Of a DNA stretch of 64,000 nt, positions 51,328 through 60,381 are shown one piece after another; position 1 is the first letter of the stretch; the number at the start of each line of letters is the position of its first letter. The notes below the pieces were generated by a model. That model saw only the letters and a list, made by a program, of their open reading frames with translations. It did not search any database and had not been told where the DNA came from. The DNA comes from Desemzia incerta. GTDB taxonomy: Bacteria > Bacillota > Bacilli > Lactobacillales > Carnobacteriaceae. Both the position numbers and the translations under genes were made by a program. The stretch is taken from NCBI RefSeq assembly GCF_900115825.1, contig NZ_FOXW01000005.1, positions 170,553 through 234,552 of the forward strand. The letters run 5' to 3'.

Positions 51328-52062
51328 ATGTACATAGCATTGACTTTTTTCTGTGCGCTGGGTTTTTCCTTGCTGCACTTTTTTTCTAAATACATGAAAT
51401 TTGCCGGCAAGATACCAAGAAGCAAATTTTTATCTCTAGCAGCTGGGGTATCCGTAGCGTATCTATTTGTTCATCTATTGCCCGAATTAAACAAATATCA
51501 AAAAGTGCTCTCAAAAGAGTTAACGAATACAGTCTTTGGGTATATTGAACACCATATTTATTTAGTAGCTATGACAGGTTTGGTTTTGTTCTATGCTTTA
51601 GAAAAAAAAGCGAAGATAGTAAAAAATCAAACCGAACCTGCTCAATCTTTAGCAGAAGTATCAGGCGTTTTTTGGGTGCATATCGGGTTGTTTTTTGTTT
51701 ACAACACAATTATAGGCTATTTGCTGTTAAATCAGCATTTTGAACAAGTGAGCAGCTTAATATTTTATTTTCTAGCATTAGCGGTTCATTTTATCGCCAA
51801 TGATTGGAGTCTGCGGCGGCATCATGAAGAAGTGTATGATCAGTACGGGCGGCTATTACTGTCTTTTGCATCCCTTTTTGGTTGGCTATTGGCTTTATTT
51901 GTTGAGATCGGAGAATTTGGGGTCTCAGTACTGTTTGCATTTGTCTCCGGTGGCATGATCTTAAACATTATGAAAGAAGAGTTGCCTGAGGAACAAAAAA
52001 GCAGTATCAGCAGTTTTGTAGTTGGATCAATAGTATTTACAGTCTTATTGCTGCTGATTTAA
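51328..52062 (+). CDS. ZIP-like multi-pass membrane protein
   Basis: 244 residues, about seven to eight hydrophobic segments. SLAAGVSVAYLFVHLLPEL and AFVSGGMILNIMKEELPEE resemble the ZIP metal-transporter helices ending in HLLPE/ELPE, and AVHFIANDWSLRRHHEE has a His-rich stretch. The classical ZIP metal-site motif is only partly present, so transport of a metal ion is a guess. GGAAGGAG precedes the start; single gene with terminator. Confidence 0.6.
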   Translation: MYIALTFFCALGFSLLHFFSKYMKFAGKIPRSKFLSLAAGVSVAYLFVHLLPELNKYQKVLSKELTNTVFGYIEHHIYLVAMTGLVLFYALEKKAKIVKNQTEPAQSLAEVSGVFWVHIGLFFVYNTIIGYLLLNQHFEQVSSLIFYFLALAVHFIANDWSLRRHHEEVYDQYGRLLLSFASLFGWLLALFVEIGEFGVSVLFAFVSGGMILNIMKEELPEEQKSSISSFVVGSIVFTVLLLLI

Positions 52063-52087
52063 GATCTTAAGATCAAGTTTAGAGACA

Positions 52088-52120
52088 AGGAGCTGGGAAA
52101 TACCTCCCAGCTCCTTTAGT
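52088..52120 (+). terminator. Terminator after the ZIP-like gene
   Basis: AAGGAGCTGGGA pairs perfectly with TCCCAGCTCCTT. The remaining gap to 52466 shows a second weak T-rich stem near 52228-52250 and the promoter below, but no gene. Confidence 0.85.
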
Positions 52121-52334
52121 TTTACGAATATTGGTTTTGTAAACGTGCTTAAAAAGGCAGTCCCGACGTCCACCTCACAAATAATACTCGAATGATCTAC
52201 GACCGTCCTGTGCTTATTTGATTCAGTGAATAGGGGGCTAAACGCCTTTTTTCCCACACTCTTTTCTTTTACTGGATTCTCAGCTGTTTTAAAAATTCTT
52301 TTTTTCTGAAAGGGAAGAAAAGGAGACAAATGAT

Positions 52335-52343
52335 TGGTATAAT
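52335..52343 (+). promoter_or_regulatory. Extended -10 promoter of the yunD-yutD-yutF operon
   Basis: TGGTATAAT, a perfect extended -10 element about 125 bases before the first start codon. Confidence 0.5.
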
Positions 52344-52466
52344 AAAGTAGAGTAAGGCTATTGACGAACAAAAAAGTAATAATACCAGTAAAACCATCAA
52401 CGAATAATAGGTGTGATCTTGACCGAACATTTGTTGAACCAGTTTATAGAGGTAAAGGGGAATGTT

Positions 52467-53903
52467 ATGGAACGTATTCATTTGTACCATACAAACGATA
52501 TTCATTCACACTTAAGCAAGTGGCCGCGTATAGCTCATTATTTGCGGGAAGAGCGCACTCGAATCGAAAATAGCGGGGATTCCTTTTTTGCGTTTGATAT
52601 TGGTGATGCTTGTGACCGGGTGCATCCGTTGATTGAAGCCACAAATGGAACTGCAATGATCGATTTGATGAATGACGCTCATTATGATGCGGTAACTATT
52701 GGCAACAATGAAGGCATCGGGAGCTCAAAAGAACAATTAAACCGGCTTTATGATTCTGCCAATTTTAAAACCATTATTTCAAATATGCGAGATGCAGAAA
52801 GCGGAGAATTGCCTAAGGGAACCATACCTTTTGAAATTTTTAACACTAAAAAAGGACACCGTATAGGAATATTTGCTTTGACGGCGTCTTTCCCAACAAG
52901 CTACATTCCAATAGGATGGAATATCCAAGATTCTTTTGAAGTGATTACTCAAATGTTGGAGATTCTAGAGCCATTAACAGATACGATCGTTTTATTGTCG
53001 CATTTAGGAATTGGAGACGATCGAAAAGTTGCTGAAATGTTTCCGATGATTGACATCATCTTAGGTTCACACACACATCATGTATTGCCAAAAGGAGAGC
53101 GAGTCAGAGATTCTCTCTTAGGAGCGGCCGGAAGATACGGAGAATATGTAGGACATGTAGTCATTGATGTGGATGAAAATTCTATAGTGGACTCTTCTGC
53201 GTCTGTGACCCCTATTGATGAGATTCCTGCTCCATTCAATGAAGAAGAATTGATTATGGCTTATTCTCAAAAAGGACATCAATTGTTGAAGCAGCAACAA
53301 ATCGCGTTCTTGCCAAAAGCTTTGCCTATTAGCTGGTATGCAGATTCTGAGCTGATGCAGATCAGTTTAGAAGCTTTAAAATATTATGCTAAAACAGAAG
53401 CTGCTGTATTGAATGCAGGTTTATTTATGACTTCGTTAAATGATGGAGTCATCACAAATGATGAATTGCATCAAATGCTGCCGCACCCTATGCGAATACT
53501 CAGGGTAACCCTTCCAGGAGCTGAATTGATTCGTGTAGTAGAAGAAATGGAAAAAAATCGCCATTATTTGAGAAAATTCCCTATTCGAGGAATGGGATTC
53601 AGAGGGAAATACTTTGGAGAAATAGTGTATAATGGAGTGAGTTTTGATCCAACAACTGGAGAAGTGTATTGGCAAGGAAAAAGTGTTAGAGCAGATCGTG
53701 ACTATACATTTGCTACAGTTGACCATTTTATGTATATTCCATTTTTCCCGACGATCGAATTAAAAGGAGAAAATGAATTGATTTTTCCTTTATTTATTCG
53801 TAATGTAGTAGGGCAACATCTTAAAAAGCAATACCCACTAAACCAAACTAAGCTGGATGAAGAGCTAAGAAATGAAGGTGAACAATATGACCCAAACGAA
53901 TGA
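52467..53903 (+). CDS. yunD: 5'-nucleotidase / UDP-sugar hydrolase family metallophosphoesterase, YunD-like
   Basis: 478 residues. Metallophosphoesterase blocks LYHTNDIHSH, AVTIGNNEG, LSHLGIGDD and GSHTHHVLP are in order, followed by the C-terminal 5'-nucleotidase domain (VLNAGLFMTSLNDGVITNDEL). No signal peptide, so it is cytoplasmic like YunD of Bacillus. Gene order yunD-yutD-yutF is partly conserved with Bacillus. ATG 52467 follows AAAGGGG by 6 bases; the ORF extension to 52413 lacks a site. Confidence 0.87.
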   Translation: MERIHLYHTNDIHSHLSKWPRIAHYLREERTRIENSGDSFFAFDIGDACDRVHPLIEATNGTAMIDLMNDAHYDAVTIGNNEGIGSSKEQLNRLYDSANFKTIISNMRDAESGELPKGTIPFEIFNTKKGHRIGIFALTASFPTSYIPIGWNIQDSFEVITQMLEILEPLTDTIVLLSHLGIGDDRKVAEMFPMIDIILGSHTHHVLPKGERVRDSLLGAAGRYGEYVGHVVIDVDENSIVDSSASVTPIDEIPAPFNEEELIMAYSQKGHQLLKQQQIAFLPKALPISWYADSELMQISLEALKYYAKTEAAVLNAGLFMTSLNDGVITNDELHQMLPHPMRILRVTLPGAELIRVVEEMEKNRHYLRKFPIRGMGFRGKYFGEIVYNGVSFDPTTGEVYWQGKSVRADRDYTFATVDHFMYIPFFPTIELKGENELIFPLFIRNVVGQHLKKQYPLNQTKLDEELRNEGEQYDPNE

Positions 53904-54705
53904 GAAAACTGAAAAAAATACGCCTAAAAAACAAATCATTCACGACGCAAAAGACTCAAAACCCAAACATACGCGCAAACGTCAAACGGGAAAGAAACCA
54001 AATCGCAAGAATGAAAAAGGGAAAGAAAAAGACACTAAAAATGATGCAACAAAATTAGATAAAACAATCGAGGAAACGATCATTCCCGAAAAGGATCTGA
54101 TTGTTCAAAAAATCGATCCTACAACAATCACGATCAATGGCGAAAAGTATGAAATCACAAAAGATTATCGAGAAGCTTTTGATGCTCGCCGATTAAGCGA
54201 ACGCTACAGTCCTATATTAGACAAGTATGATTACATCGTAGGTGATTGGGGATTTGAACAATTGAGGCTGAAAGGATTTTACAGCAATCAAAATCGTAAA
54301 GTTCCTCAAGATAAAAAAATCAGCCAGTTAGAAGATTATTTATATGAGTACTGCAATTTTGGTGCGCCTTATTTTGTGATTCAACGATTAGAACCGGCAA
54401 AAAGCCAGAGCAGTTCTTCAAAAAATACACGTCACAAAAAACAAAAAAAGAAAAATGTTACCAATGTAAAAAATACTCACACGCAAGAGTTTCCTAACAC
54501 TCCTGGCAAGAATGTCAGTGGAGCTAAAAGAACGAATAAAAATACGAGAAAAAGAAACTTCGTTAAAAAAGAAGTTCCAGCGGAAACCAAAACGATTTCC
54601 TCTGAAACAGAATCTATTTTGGTAAAGACTGTTAAGGATGAAAAAGGCTCAAGAAGATTCAACATTCGCCGCGGCGATGTAGATAGAGCGAAAAATAAAT
54701 CATAA
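53887..54705 (+). CDS. yutD: YutD-like (DUF1027) protein with long basic extensions
   Basis: 272 residues. The DUF1027 core spans ~85-185 (ITINGEKYEITKDYREAFD, YDYIVGDWGFEQLRLKGFY). YutD of Bacillus is only about 100 residues; here a Lys-rich disordered N-terminus (~75 residues) and an even longer basic C-terminus flank it, suggesting RNA or ribosome contact, which is inference. Overlaps yunD by 17 bases; ATG 53887 is chosen, with GAAGGTGA upstream. Confidence 0.85.
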   Translation: MTQTNEKTEKNTPKKQIIHDAKDSKPKHTRKRQTGKKPNRKNEKGKEKDTKNDATKLDKTIEETIIPEKDLIVQKIDPTTITINGEKYEITKDYREAFDARRLSERYSPILDKYDYIVGDWGFEQLRLKGFYSNQNRKVPQDKKISQLEDYLYEYCNFGAPYFVIQRLEPAKSQSSSSKNTRHKKQKKKNVTNVKNTHTQEFPNTPGKNVSGAKRTNKNTRKRNFVKKEVPAETKTISSETESILVKTVKDEKGSRRFNIRRGDVDRAKNKS

Positions 54706-54717
54706 AGGTTGGATAAC

Positions 54718-55482
54718 GTGAAGTACAAAGGATATTTGATCGATTTGGATGGAACAATGTATAAAGGAAAAGAAAGCATACCTGATGCACCAGGATTTAT
54801 CCAAAGATTACGAGAAAAAAACATACCATTTCTATTCTTAACCAATAATTCTACAAAAACACCTGAAACAGCTGCTAAAAATCTGCAAGAAAACTTCGGT
54901 ATTCCTGCTTTGCCAGAAGAAGTATACACCAGCTCGTTAGCTACAGCTGATTACTTGAAATCCTTAAATAATGGAAATAAAGTATTGATCATAGGTGAAA
55001 AAGGCTTGAAGCAAGCTTTGGCAGACAGAGGGTTTGTAGAAGAGGACAAAAACCCTGATTATGTAGTTCTAGGTCTAGATCAAGAAGTGAATTACGAAAA
55101 ATTTAAAGCGGCCACTTTAGCGATCCACAATGGAGCCCAATATATTGCAACGAATAAAGATACTAATTTGCCGACTGAACACGGATTGGTTCCGGGTGCG
55201 GGATCATTGGCTGCGTTACTGACTGCAGCTACCCGCATTGAACCGACATTCGTAGGAAAGCCGGAAACGATTATTATGGAAGAAGCTTTGAAATTAATCA
55301 ATCTGCCTGCTGAGGAAGTCTTGATGGTCGGTGACAATTATGAAACAGATATCATGGCAGGTATCAACAGTGGAGTGGACACGTTACTTGTCTACACTGG
55401 ATTCACAAAACCAGAGGATCTAGAGAAAGTGGAGGTACAGCCTACCCATATCGTGGATTCTTTAGGAGAGTGGATCATTTAA
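54718..55482 (+). CDS. yutF: HAD-IIA family phosphatase, YutF/NagD-like
   Basis: 254 residues. HAD motifs: DLDGTMYKG (nucleophile and acid Asp), LTNNSTKT, VGKPE and MVGDNYETDIMAG; the large cap between motifs 1 and 2 marks subfamily IIA (TIGR01457). Dephosphorylates small phosphate esters such as nucleotides or sugar phosphates. Start GTG 54718 gives the family-typical MKYKGYLIDLDG and lies 9 bases after AAAGG. Its stop TAA overlaps the next start (TAATG). Confidence 0.9.
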   Translation: MKYKGYLIDLDGTMYKGKESIPDAPGFIQRLREKNIPFLFLTNNSTKTPETAAKNLQENFGIPALPEEVYTSSLATADYLKSLNNGNKVLIIGEKGLKQALADRGFVEEDKNPDYVVLGLDQEVNYEKFKAATLAIHNGAQYIATNKDTNLPTEHGLVPGAGSLAALLTAATRIEPTFVGKPETIIMEEALKLINLPAEEVLMVGDNYETDIMAGINSGVDTLLVYTGFTKPEDLEKVEVQPTHIVDSLGEWII

Positions 55483-56111
55483 TGAAAACAAAAGCGATAG
55501 ATTTTGCTGGAATAGCCATGATTTTTCTATGGATCGTTTCTTTTTCTGTAATGGTCACCATCAATTTTACGCCCTTGTATGCATTTGATGTTGATTTCTT
55601 TAACATACCAGAACGTGTAGGACTATCAAAGCCAGTCATCATGGAAAACTATCATATCTTATTGGATTATTTGAATAAACCGTGGGTCAGTGAGCTGAGC
55701 ATGCCGAACTTTCCAAGCTCAAAAAGCGGACTATTCCATTTTTATGAAGTAAAACGATTATTCCTATTAGATTATGGAATTTTACTAGTCACAACGGTTG
55801 CTTCATTTTTCTATCTGAGATTTTTAAAGCAGACGAAAAGAAATTGGGTTTTACTAAGACCGTTTATGTGGGGGATATTTGCTCCACTAGTGATATTATT
55901 TTTGATTGCAGCTAACTTTGATCAATTGTTTGTGCTATTCCATCAAGTATTTTTTAACAATGATGCGTGGATTTTCAATCCTTCCACAGATCCTATTATT
56001 ATGGCATTGCCAGAAGGTTTTTTCATGCATTGTTTTATATTAGCGTTTGTACTGATTGAATTATTGATTACCGGAGTTTATTTCTACGCAAAAAAGACAG
56101 CTTTCAAATGA
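55482..56111 (+). CDS. TIGR01906 family integral membrane protein
   Basis: 209 residues with about four to five membrane helices. LYHILLDYLN-like motif (ENYHILLDYLNKPW), FPSSKSGLFHFYEVKRLF and LPEGFFMHCFILA are typical of the Lactobacillales/Streptococcus TIGR01906 family that sits beside the HAD-IIA phosphatase gene. Function unknown. Start overlaps the preceding stop by one base (TAATG), so translation is coupled. Its stop codon is embedded in the terminator stem. Confidence 0.85.
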   Translation: MKTKAIDFAGIAMIFLWIVSFSVMVTINFTPLYAFDVDFFNIPERVGLSKPVIMENYHILLDYLNKPWVSELSMPNFPSSKSGLFHFYEVKRLFLLDYGILLVTTVASFFYLRFLKQTKRNWVLLRPFMWGIFAPLVILFLIAANFDQLFVLFHQVFFNNDAWIFNPSTDPIIMALPEGFFMHCFILAFVLIELLITGVYFYAKKTAFK

Positions 56112-56133
56112 AAGCTGTCTTTTTTTTTGAAAA
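56091..56133 (+). terminator. Terminator overlapping the 3' end of the TIGR01906 gene
   Basis: AAAGACAGCTTTCA pairs with TGAAAGCTGTCTTT; TTTTTTT follows. The stop TGA (56109-56111) begins the 3' arm. Confidence 0.9.
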
Positions 56134-56138
56134 CTTTA

Positions 56139-56645
56139 TTATTTAGTGATCTCCGCTTTAGAAGGATTGTCGTGAGCTAAACGGCTAGCTGCGGAAGCTG
56201 CAATAGCTCCAACAATATCATCTAAAAACGTGTGGACTTCGTTGTCTTCGTGGCTGTTTAGTTTTTCTAAAATGCCAGGTTTTACTTTATCAATATACCC
56301 GTAGTTTGTAAAACCGATTGATCCATAAACATTTACGATAGATAAAGCTAAGATTTCATCGATGCCAAATAAACCTTCGTCCTCAGTAATAATTTCTTGT
56401 AACGGAGACATCAGTTGGTTTTTCTCCGCTAAGATGTCTAATTGAATACCCGTTAAAATAGCATTTTGCACTTCTCGTTTTTTTAGAACGGACTTAACGT
56501 TCTCAATACATTCTTCTAAGCTCAAATCTACAATGTATTTCTTTTGTAAAAATAAAACTAATTCTGCAATGTCTTCTTCTTTAACGCCGCGTTCATGCAA
56601 CAGATTGACTGCTGTTTGGTGCATGACATTATCATTTTCTACCAC
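56139..56645 (-). CDS. pgpA: Phosphatidylglycerophosphatase A family protein, YutG-like
   Basis: 168 residues. GLFGIDEILALSIVNVYGSIGF and the C-terminal DDIVGAIAASAASRLAHD match the PgpA/YutG family, which dephosphorylates phosphatidylglycerol phosphate or is a paralogue. The C-terminal part contains the DEIL acid residues of the PgpA fold. GTG 56645 is chosen (GGAGGGG 6 bases upstream) over ATG 56660, which overlaps the ribosome site. Stands between convergent yutF operon and yumC. Confidence 0.8.
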   Translation of the reverse strand: MVENDNVMHQTAVNLLHERGVKEEDIAELVLFLQKKYIVDLSLEECIENVKSVLKKREVQNAILTGIQLDILAEKNQLMSPLQEIITEDEGLFGIDEILALSIVNVYGSIGFTNYGYIDKVKPGILEKLNSHEDNEVHTFLDDIVGAIAASAASRLAHDNPSKAEITK

Positions 56646-56721
56646 ATTGATCCCCTCCATTTAATAGAACTCTCTCTTATTATACCCGTAAAGGATCAAA
56701 AGAATGAAATGATAAGCAAAT

Positions 56722-56751
56722 AACCCACTAATCGCCTACAATTAGTGGGTT
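56722..56751 (-). terminator. Probable terminator of yumC
   Basis: AACCCACTAAT and ATTAGTGGGTT form a perfect 11-base stem; the minus-strand tail is ATTTGCTT, so it is imperfect. Confidence 0.6.
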
Positions 56752-56760
56752 TAGAACAGA

Positions 56761-57753
56761 TTAAAATAAGCTGGTACTGTGCATAGGTTGTACGCGTTCA
56801 TCTGGATTGATGTAGCTCATAGCATTATTGATGGCTGTAGGACCTTCACCAAATCCGGTAGCAATCAATTTGATTTTTCCTTTATAAGTACAAATGTCTC
56901 CTATAGCATAAATTCCGGGAATCGATGTTTCCATTTTAGTGTTTACAGGTATTTCATTTCGAGACACTTCAAAGCCCCAATTTTTCATAGGTCCGATAGA
57001 AGACGTGAATCCGTAATTGACCAAAAAGTCATCCACTTCGATTTCTAATTGATTGTCTTTACGAACTTCTTGAAGGGTGACGCTTTTTATCTTATGATCC
57101 TTCCCGCTGATAGAGTGAGGGATAAAAGGTGTGATCATTTCAACACTAGAGTCTTCCAGTAAACTGATGCTGTGTTCATGAGCTCTAAATTTATTTCGAC
57201 GATGAGTCAAATAAACTTTTTTTGCAATCGGTTCTAACGCAAGTGCCCAATCCACTGCTGAATCACCACCACCGCAGATCATAACTGTCCGGTCTTTGAA
57301 TTGTTCAATGTTGTTTACATAGTAGTGGAGCGTTTTGTTTTCATAGTGTTCGGCATCTTCAATATCCAGTTTTCTCGGCTGGAAAGCACCGTTTCCTGCA
57401 GCGATGATCACGGCTTTAGAAAAATGCATTCCTTTTGTAGTCGTTAGTTCAAAAATCTCTTGTTCATTTTTTTGAACATCTAACACTTCTTCATCCAAAC
57501 AAATCGTTTGGTCGAAACGAGATCTTTGAACAACTAGATTAGTAGTCAGTTCTGCTCCAGTGATTACAGGTAGAGCAGGAATATCATAAATGTCTTTTTC
57601 AGGATAAAGCATCGAAACTTGGCCACCTAGTTGAGGCAAGCTGTCGATGATTTTGACTTTAGCATTTCTCATGCCACCATAAAAAGCCGCAAATAAGCCA
57701 ACTGGACCGCCGCCAATAATTGTAATATCGTAAATGTCATTTCTTAATTCCAA
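56761..57753 (-). CDS. Ferredoxin/flavodoxin-NADP+ reductase, thioredoxin-reductase-like (YumC type)
   Basis: 330 residues. FAD site IIGGGPVGLFAAFYGGM, NADPH site MICGGGDSAVDWALAL, and C-terminal GIYAIGDICTYKGKIKLIATG fit the TrxR-like FNR of Gram-positive bacteria. It lacks the CxxC disulfide of true thioredoxin reductase (SAVDWA in place of CATCDG). TTG 57753 is chosen as start (GGAGGG 6 bases upstream), giving the usual N-terminus ELRNDIYDITIIGG. YuiD follows upstream on the same strand. Confidence 0.92.
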   Translation of the reverse strand: MELRNDIYDITIIGGGPVGLFAAFYGGMRNAKVKIIDSLPQLGGQVSMLYPEKDIYDIPALPVITGAELTTNLVVQRSRFDQTICLDEEVLDVQKNEQEIFELTTTKGMHFSKAVIIAAGNGAFQPRKLDIEDAEHYENKTLHYYVNNIEQFKDRTVMICGGGDSAVDWALALEPIAKKVYLTHRRNKFRAHEHSISLLEDSSVEMITPFIPHSISGKDHKIKSVTLQEVRKDNQLEIEVDDFLVNYGFTSSIGPMKNWGFEVSRNEIPVNTKMETSIPGIYAIGDICTYKGKIKLIATGFGEGPTAINNAMSYINPDERVQPMHSTSLF

Positions 57754-57804
57754 AATTAACCCTCCGTCGCATATTTTCAATAAAAAACCACTTTATTCGA
57801 GATG

Positions 57805-58296
57805 CTATTGTCCTAAAATCATCTTAGTGACGTAAGCTACAGCGATACCTGTTAGAATACCAAAAAAGACTTCAATAGGCTTATGACCTAAGTATTCTTT
57901 CAAATGACGCTCTTTTTGTTCTTGTTTAAAGTTTTTTGTAGTCGGATCTTGAGACAAATTCCATACTTTTTCACGCAAACGAGTGAACTCAATGATCAGT
58001 TCGTTTAATAAAATGCCTTGTTCACCACTTTGTCTGCGAACACCCATCGAATCAAACATAACGATTACTCCAAAAGTACTTGCGATAGCTACTAAAGGGG
58101 ATTCGATACCATACTCTAAAGCTAAAGCAGTAATCAATGAGGAAACCGCTGCTGAGTGTGAGCTTGGCATTCCTCCGGTGGAAGTCACTAAAGCGATAGT
58201 GGTCTTCCGATTTAATACATAAGCTACAGGGACTTTGATAAATTGAGCAAATACAATTGCAGAAAAAGCTGCCATTAAGGGATAATTTGAGAACAT
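57805..58296 (-). CDS. Divergent PAP2-family membrane protein, YuiD/DUF212
   Basis: 163 residues, three to four membrane helices; STGGMPSSHSAAVSSL and MFDSMGVRRQSGEQ are the hallmark motifs, with GHKPIEVFFGILTG near the end. The acid-phosphatase-like SSHS motif suggests phosphatase ancestry; actual activity unknown. Located next to the YumC-type reductase, as yuiD is in Bacillus. Confidence 0.9.
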   Translation of the reverse strand: MFSNYPLMAAFSAIVFAQFIKVPVAYVLNRKTTIALVTSTGGMPSSHSAAVSSLITALALEYGIESPLVAIASTFGVIVMFDSMGVRRQSGEQGILLNELIIEFTRLREKVWNLSQDPTTKNFKQEQKERHLKEYLGHKPIEVFFGILTGIAVAYVTKMILGQ

Positions 58297-58541
58297 GTTC
58301 TTTGTTCCTTCCTGTGATTTAAATATAAAGCTATTTTATCATACCACGAACTAAAAGAGGTGGAAGTAAAAAACGATTTTTCTGAACAAAAAAGAAAAAA
58401 ACAAGATGGTTAGTCCATTAAAACCGGCTGTTTGGAAAATAATAGTAGCATTCGAGAAAAAGATTCGTTATCATAAACACTGTATGAACAAAGAAGAAAA
58501 AGGTATATCAATTCAATGTACCTTATTTTAGGAGGAAACTT

Positions 58542-59126
58542 ATGTATACTCAATTATCAAAAGAAGTGGCAGAAAATGAAATCAAAGCCATCATCCGCAC
58601 AAACATGGGAGATATTACAATCAAACTTTTCCCGGAAATCGCACCAAAAACTGTTGAAAACTTCGTAGGATTAGCTGAAAAAGGTTATTACAACGGAATT
58701 ATCTTCCACCGTGTCATTCCTGACTTTATGATCCAAGGTGGAGACCCAACTGGAAGCGGTATGGGCGGAGAAAGTTTATGGGGAGATTCTTTCGAAGACG
58801 AATTCTCTACAGAAGCTTTCAATATTTATGGAGCTCTATCAATGGCAAATGCTGGACCGAATACAAACGGCAGCCAATTCTTTATCGTAACTGCATCAAA
58901 CACTCCAGCGAACATGGTTGCTCAATTAGAAGCAGCAGGCTATCCAGCAGAAATCGTTGAAGAATACAAAAATAACGGTGGAACACCATGGTTAGACCAA
59001 CGTCATACTGTATTTGGGCAAGTCATCGACGGCATGGCTGTAGCGAACAGTATCCAAAACGTTAAACGTGGTTTCCAAGACAAACCTGTTAATGATGTAG
59101 TAATCGAAACAATTGAATTAGTATAA
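58542..59126 (+). CDS. Peptidyl-prolyl cis-trans isomerase, cyclophilin type
   Basis: 194 residues, cytoplasmic. [22 protein letters not shown] holds the catalytic Arg in two overlapping segments (positions ~64-85), and [19 protein letters not shown] the binding pocket. An insertion of about 40 residues ([20 protein letters not shown]) separates the core from [11 protein letters not shown], as in other Lactobacillales cyclophilins. Assists protein folding. Strong AGGAGGAAA site; monocistronic. Confidence 0.94.
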   Translation: MYTQLSKEVAENEIKAIIRTNMGDITIKLFPEIAPKTVENFVGLAEKGYYNGIIFHRVIPDFMIQGGDPTGSGMGGESLWGDSFEDEFSTEAFNIYGALSMANAGPNTNGSQFFIVTASNTPANMVAQLEAAGYPAEIVEEYKNNGGTPWLDQRHTVFGQVIDGMAVANSIQNVKRGFQDKPVNDVVIETIELV

Positions 59127-59131
59127 ACGCA

Positions 59132-59169
59132 AAGAACTTCTGCTGAATAGAGGCAGAAGTTCTTTTTTA
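59132..59169 (+). terminator. Terminator after the cyclophilin gene
   Basis: AAGAACTTCTGC pairs with GCAGAAGTTCTT, then TTTTT. Confidence 0.92.
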
Positions 59170-59253
59170 ATAAAATTAATGAAAACGAATTCTTTTTTCA
59201 AAAGATATTTGATATAATGAAAAAGCAAGTTTATGCTGAAAGGAATGAAGAAT

Positions 59254-60108
59254 ATGTTTGGAGCAATCGAAGCCGGCGGAACTAAATTCGTCTGTGCGGT
59301 TAGTGATGAAAACTTTACTATTAAAGAGAGAGTCAGTATACCTACAACCACACCTGAGGAAACAATGACAGAAGTATTTTCATTTTTTGATCAATATGAA
59401 TTAACAGCTATCGGTATCGGTTCATTCGGTCCTATCGACGTCAATAAAGAATCCGATACATACGGATATATTACCTCTACACCAAAAACGGCGTGGAAAT
59501 TCTACGATTTTCTTGGCTCAGTAAAAAATCGTTATTCTGTTCCTATAGGATGGACGACAGACGTGAATGCTGCAGCTCTTGGAGAAATAAAATTAGGAGC
59601 GGCTAAAGGATTAAAAAGTTGTGTATATTTAACTGTCGGTACAGGAATCGGCGGAGGAGCAGTGATTAACGGGGAATTATTAGAAGGATATGGACATCCT
59701 GAAATGGGACACATCCCTGTTCGCTTGCATCCGAATGAAACTTATAAAGGGACTTGTCCTTATCATGGTGATTGTTTAGAAGGAATTGCTGCAGGGCCGG
59801 CTATTGAAGGCAGATTTGGGAAAAAGGGCCATTTGCTGGCTGATCAAGAAGAAGTATGGGAAATGGAAGCTTATTATCTTGCTCAAGCTTTGATGAACTA
59901 CACATTGATTCTTTCTCCTGAACGTATTGTATTAGGCGGCGGAGTGATGAAGCAGAAACAACTGTACCCGTTAGTCCGTCAGAAATTTGCAGAATTGATC
60001 AATGACTATGTACAAGTACCTGATCTAGAACAGTATATTGTTGCACCTGGTTTGGAAGACAACGCTGGAATTTTAGGAAGTTTATTGTTGGCAGCAGATG
60101 CTGAATAA
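59254..60108 (+). CDS. scrK: ROK-family fructokinase
   Basis: 284 residues. ATP/sugar motifs GAIEAGGTKFVCAV and VGTGIGGGAVINGELL; the Zn site is in PEMGHIPVRLHP followed by GTCPYHGDCLEG. Phosphorylates fructose to fructose 6-phosphate, so it feeds glycolysis like pgi nearby. Length and start are typical; ATG 59254 is chosen, though ATG 59245 is equally near AAAGG. No sucrose gene adjoins. Confidence 0.9.
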   Translation: MFGAIEAGGTKFVCAVSDENFTIKERVSIPTTTPEETMTEVFSFFDQYELTAIGIGSFGPIDVNKESDTYGYITSTPKTAWKFYDFLGSVKNRYSVPIGWTTDVNAAALGEIKLGAAKGLKSCVYLTVGTGIGGGAVINGELLEGYGHPEMGHIPVRLHPNETYKGTCPYHGDCLEGIAAGPAIEGRFGKKGHLLADQEEVWEMEAYYLAQALMNYTLILSPERIVLGGGVMKQKQLYPLVRQKFAELINDYVQVPDLEQYIVAPGLEDNAGILGSLLLAADAE

Positions 60109-60139
60109 ATTTTTGATTCTTTGCAATTAAAAAAGGAAT

Positions 60140-60178
60140 AGAGAGTCAACTAGAGTTGTTCTAGTCGACTCTTTATTC
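60140..60178 (+). terminator. Terminator after the fructokinase gene
   Basis: AGAGTCAACTAGA pairs with TCTAGTCGACTCT with one mismatch, followed by TTATT. Confidence 0.8.
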
Positions 60179-60269
60179 TGTCTTGATAAAAAGAAAGAAC
60201 AAAAAGTTACTTGAAAGTACTGCAGAAAATAGCTGAAAATCAACATTTTTATAAAGTACATAAAATAAC

Positions 60270-60307
60270 ATACCGTTTTGAAAACGGCGTCATTTTCAAA
60301 ACGGTAT
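60270..60307. repeat. 15-base perfect inverted repeat at the S1-domain gene promoter
   Basis: ATACCGTTTTGAAAA (60270-60284) and TTTTCAAAACGGTAT (60293-60307) with an 8-base loop. The left arm plus loop also contains its own palindrome CCGTTTT-G-AAAACGG (60273-60287). The right arm ends where a -35 box would be, so it may be an operator or alternate RNA switch; no U run follows. Confidence 0.75.
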
Positions 60308-60324
60308 AAAATCTTTAATGTTGA

Positions 60325-60333
60325 TGTTATAAT
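60325..60333 (+). promoter_or_regulatory. Extended -10 promoter of the S1-domain gene
   Basis: TGTTATAAT, a perfect extended -10 element, 49 bases before the ATG at 60382. Confidence 0.6.
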
Positions 60334-60381
60334 ACAGTTGTAAAGTTGATATTCGAGAAATTTGAGAAAAGAGGTGTTAGG

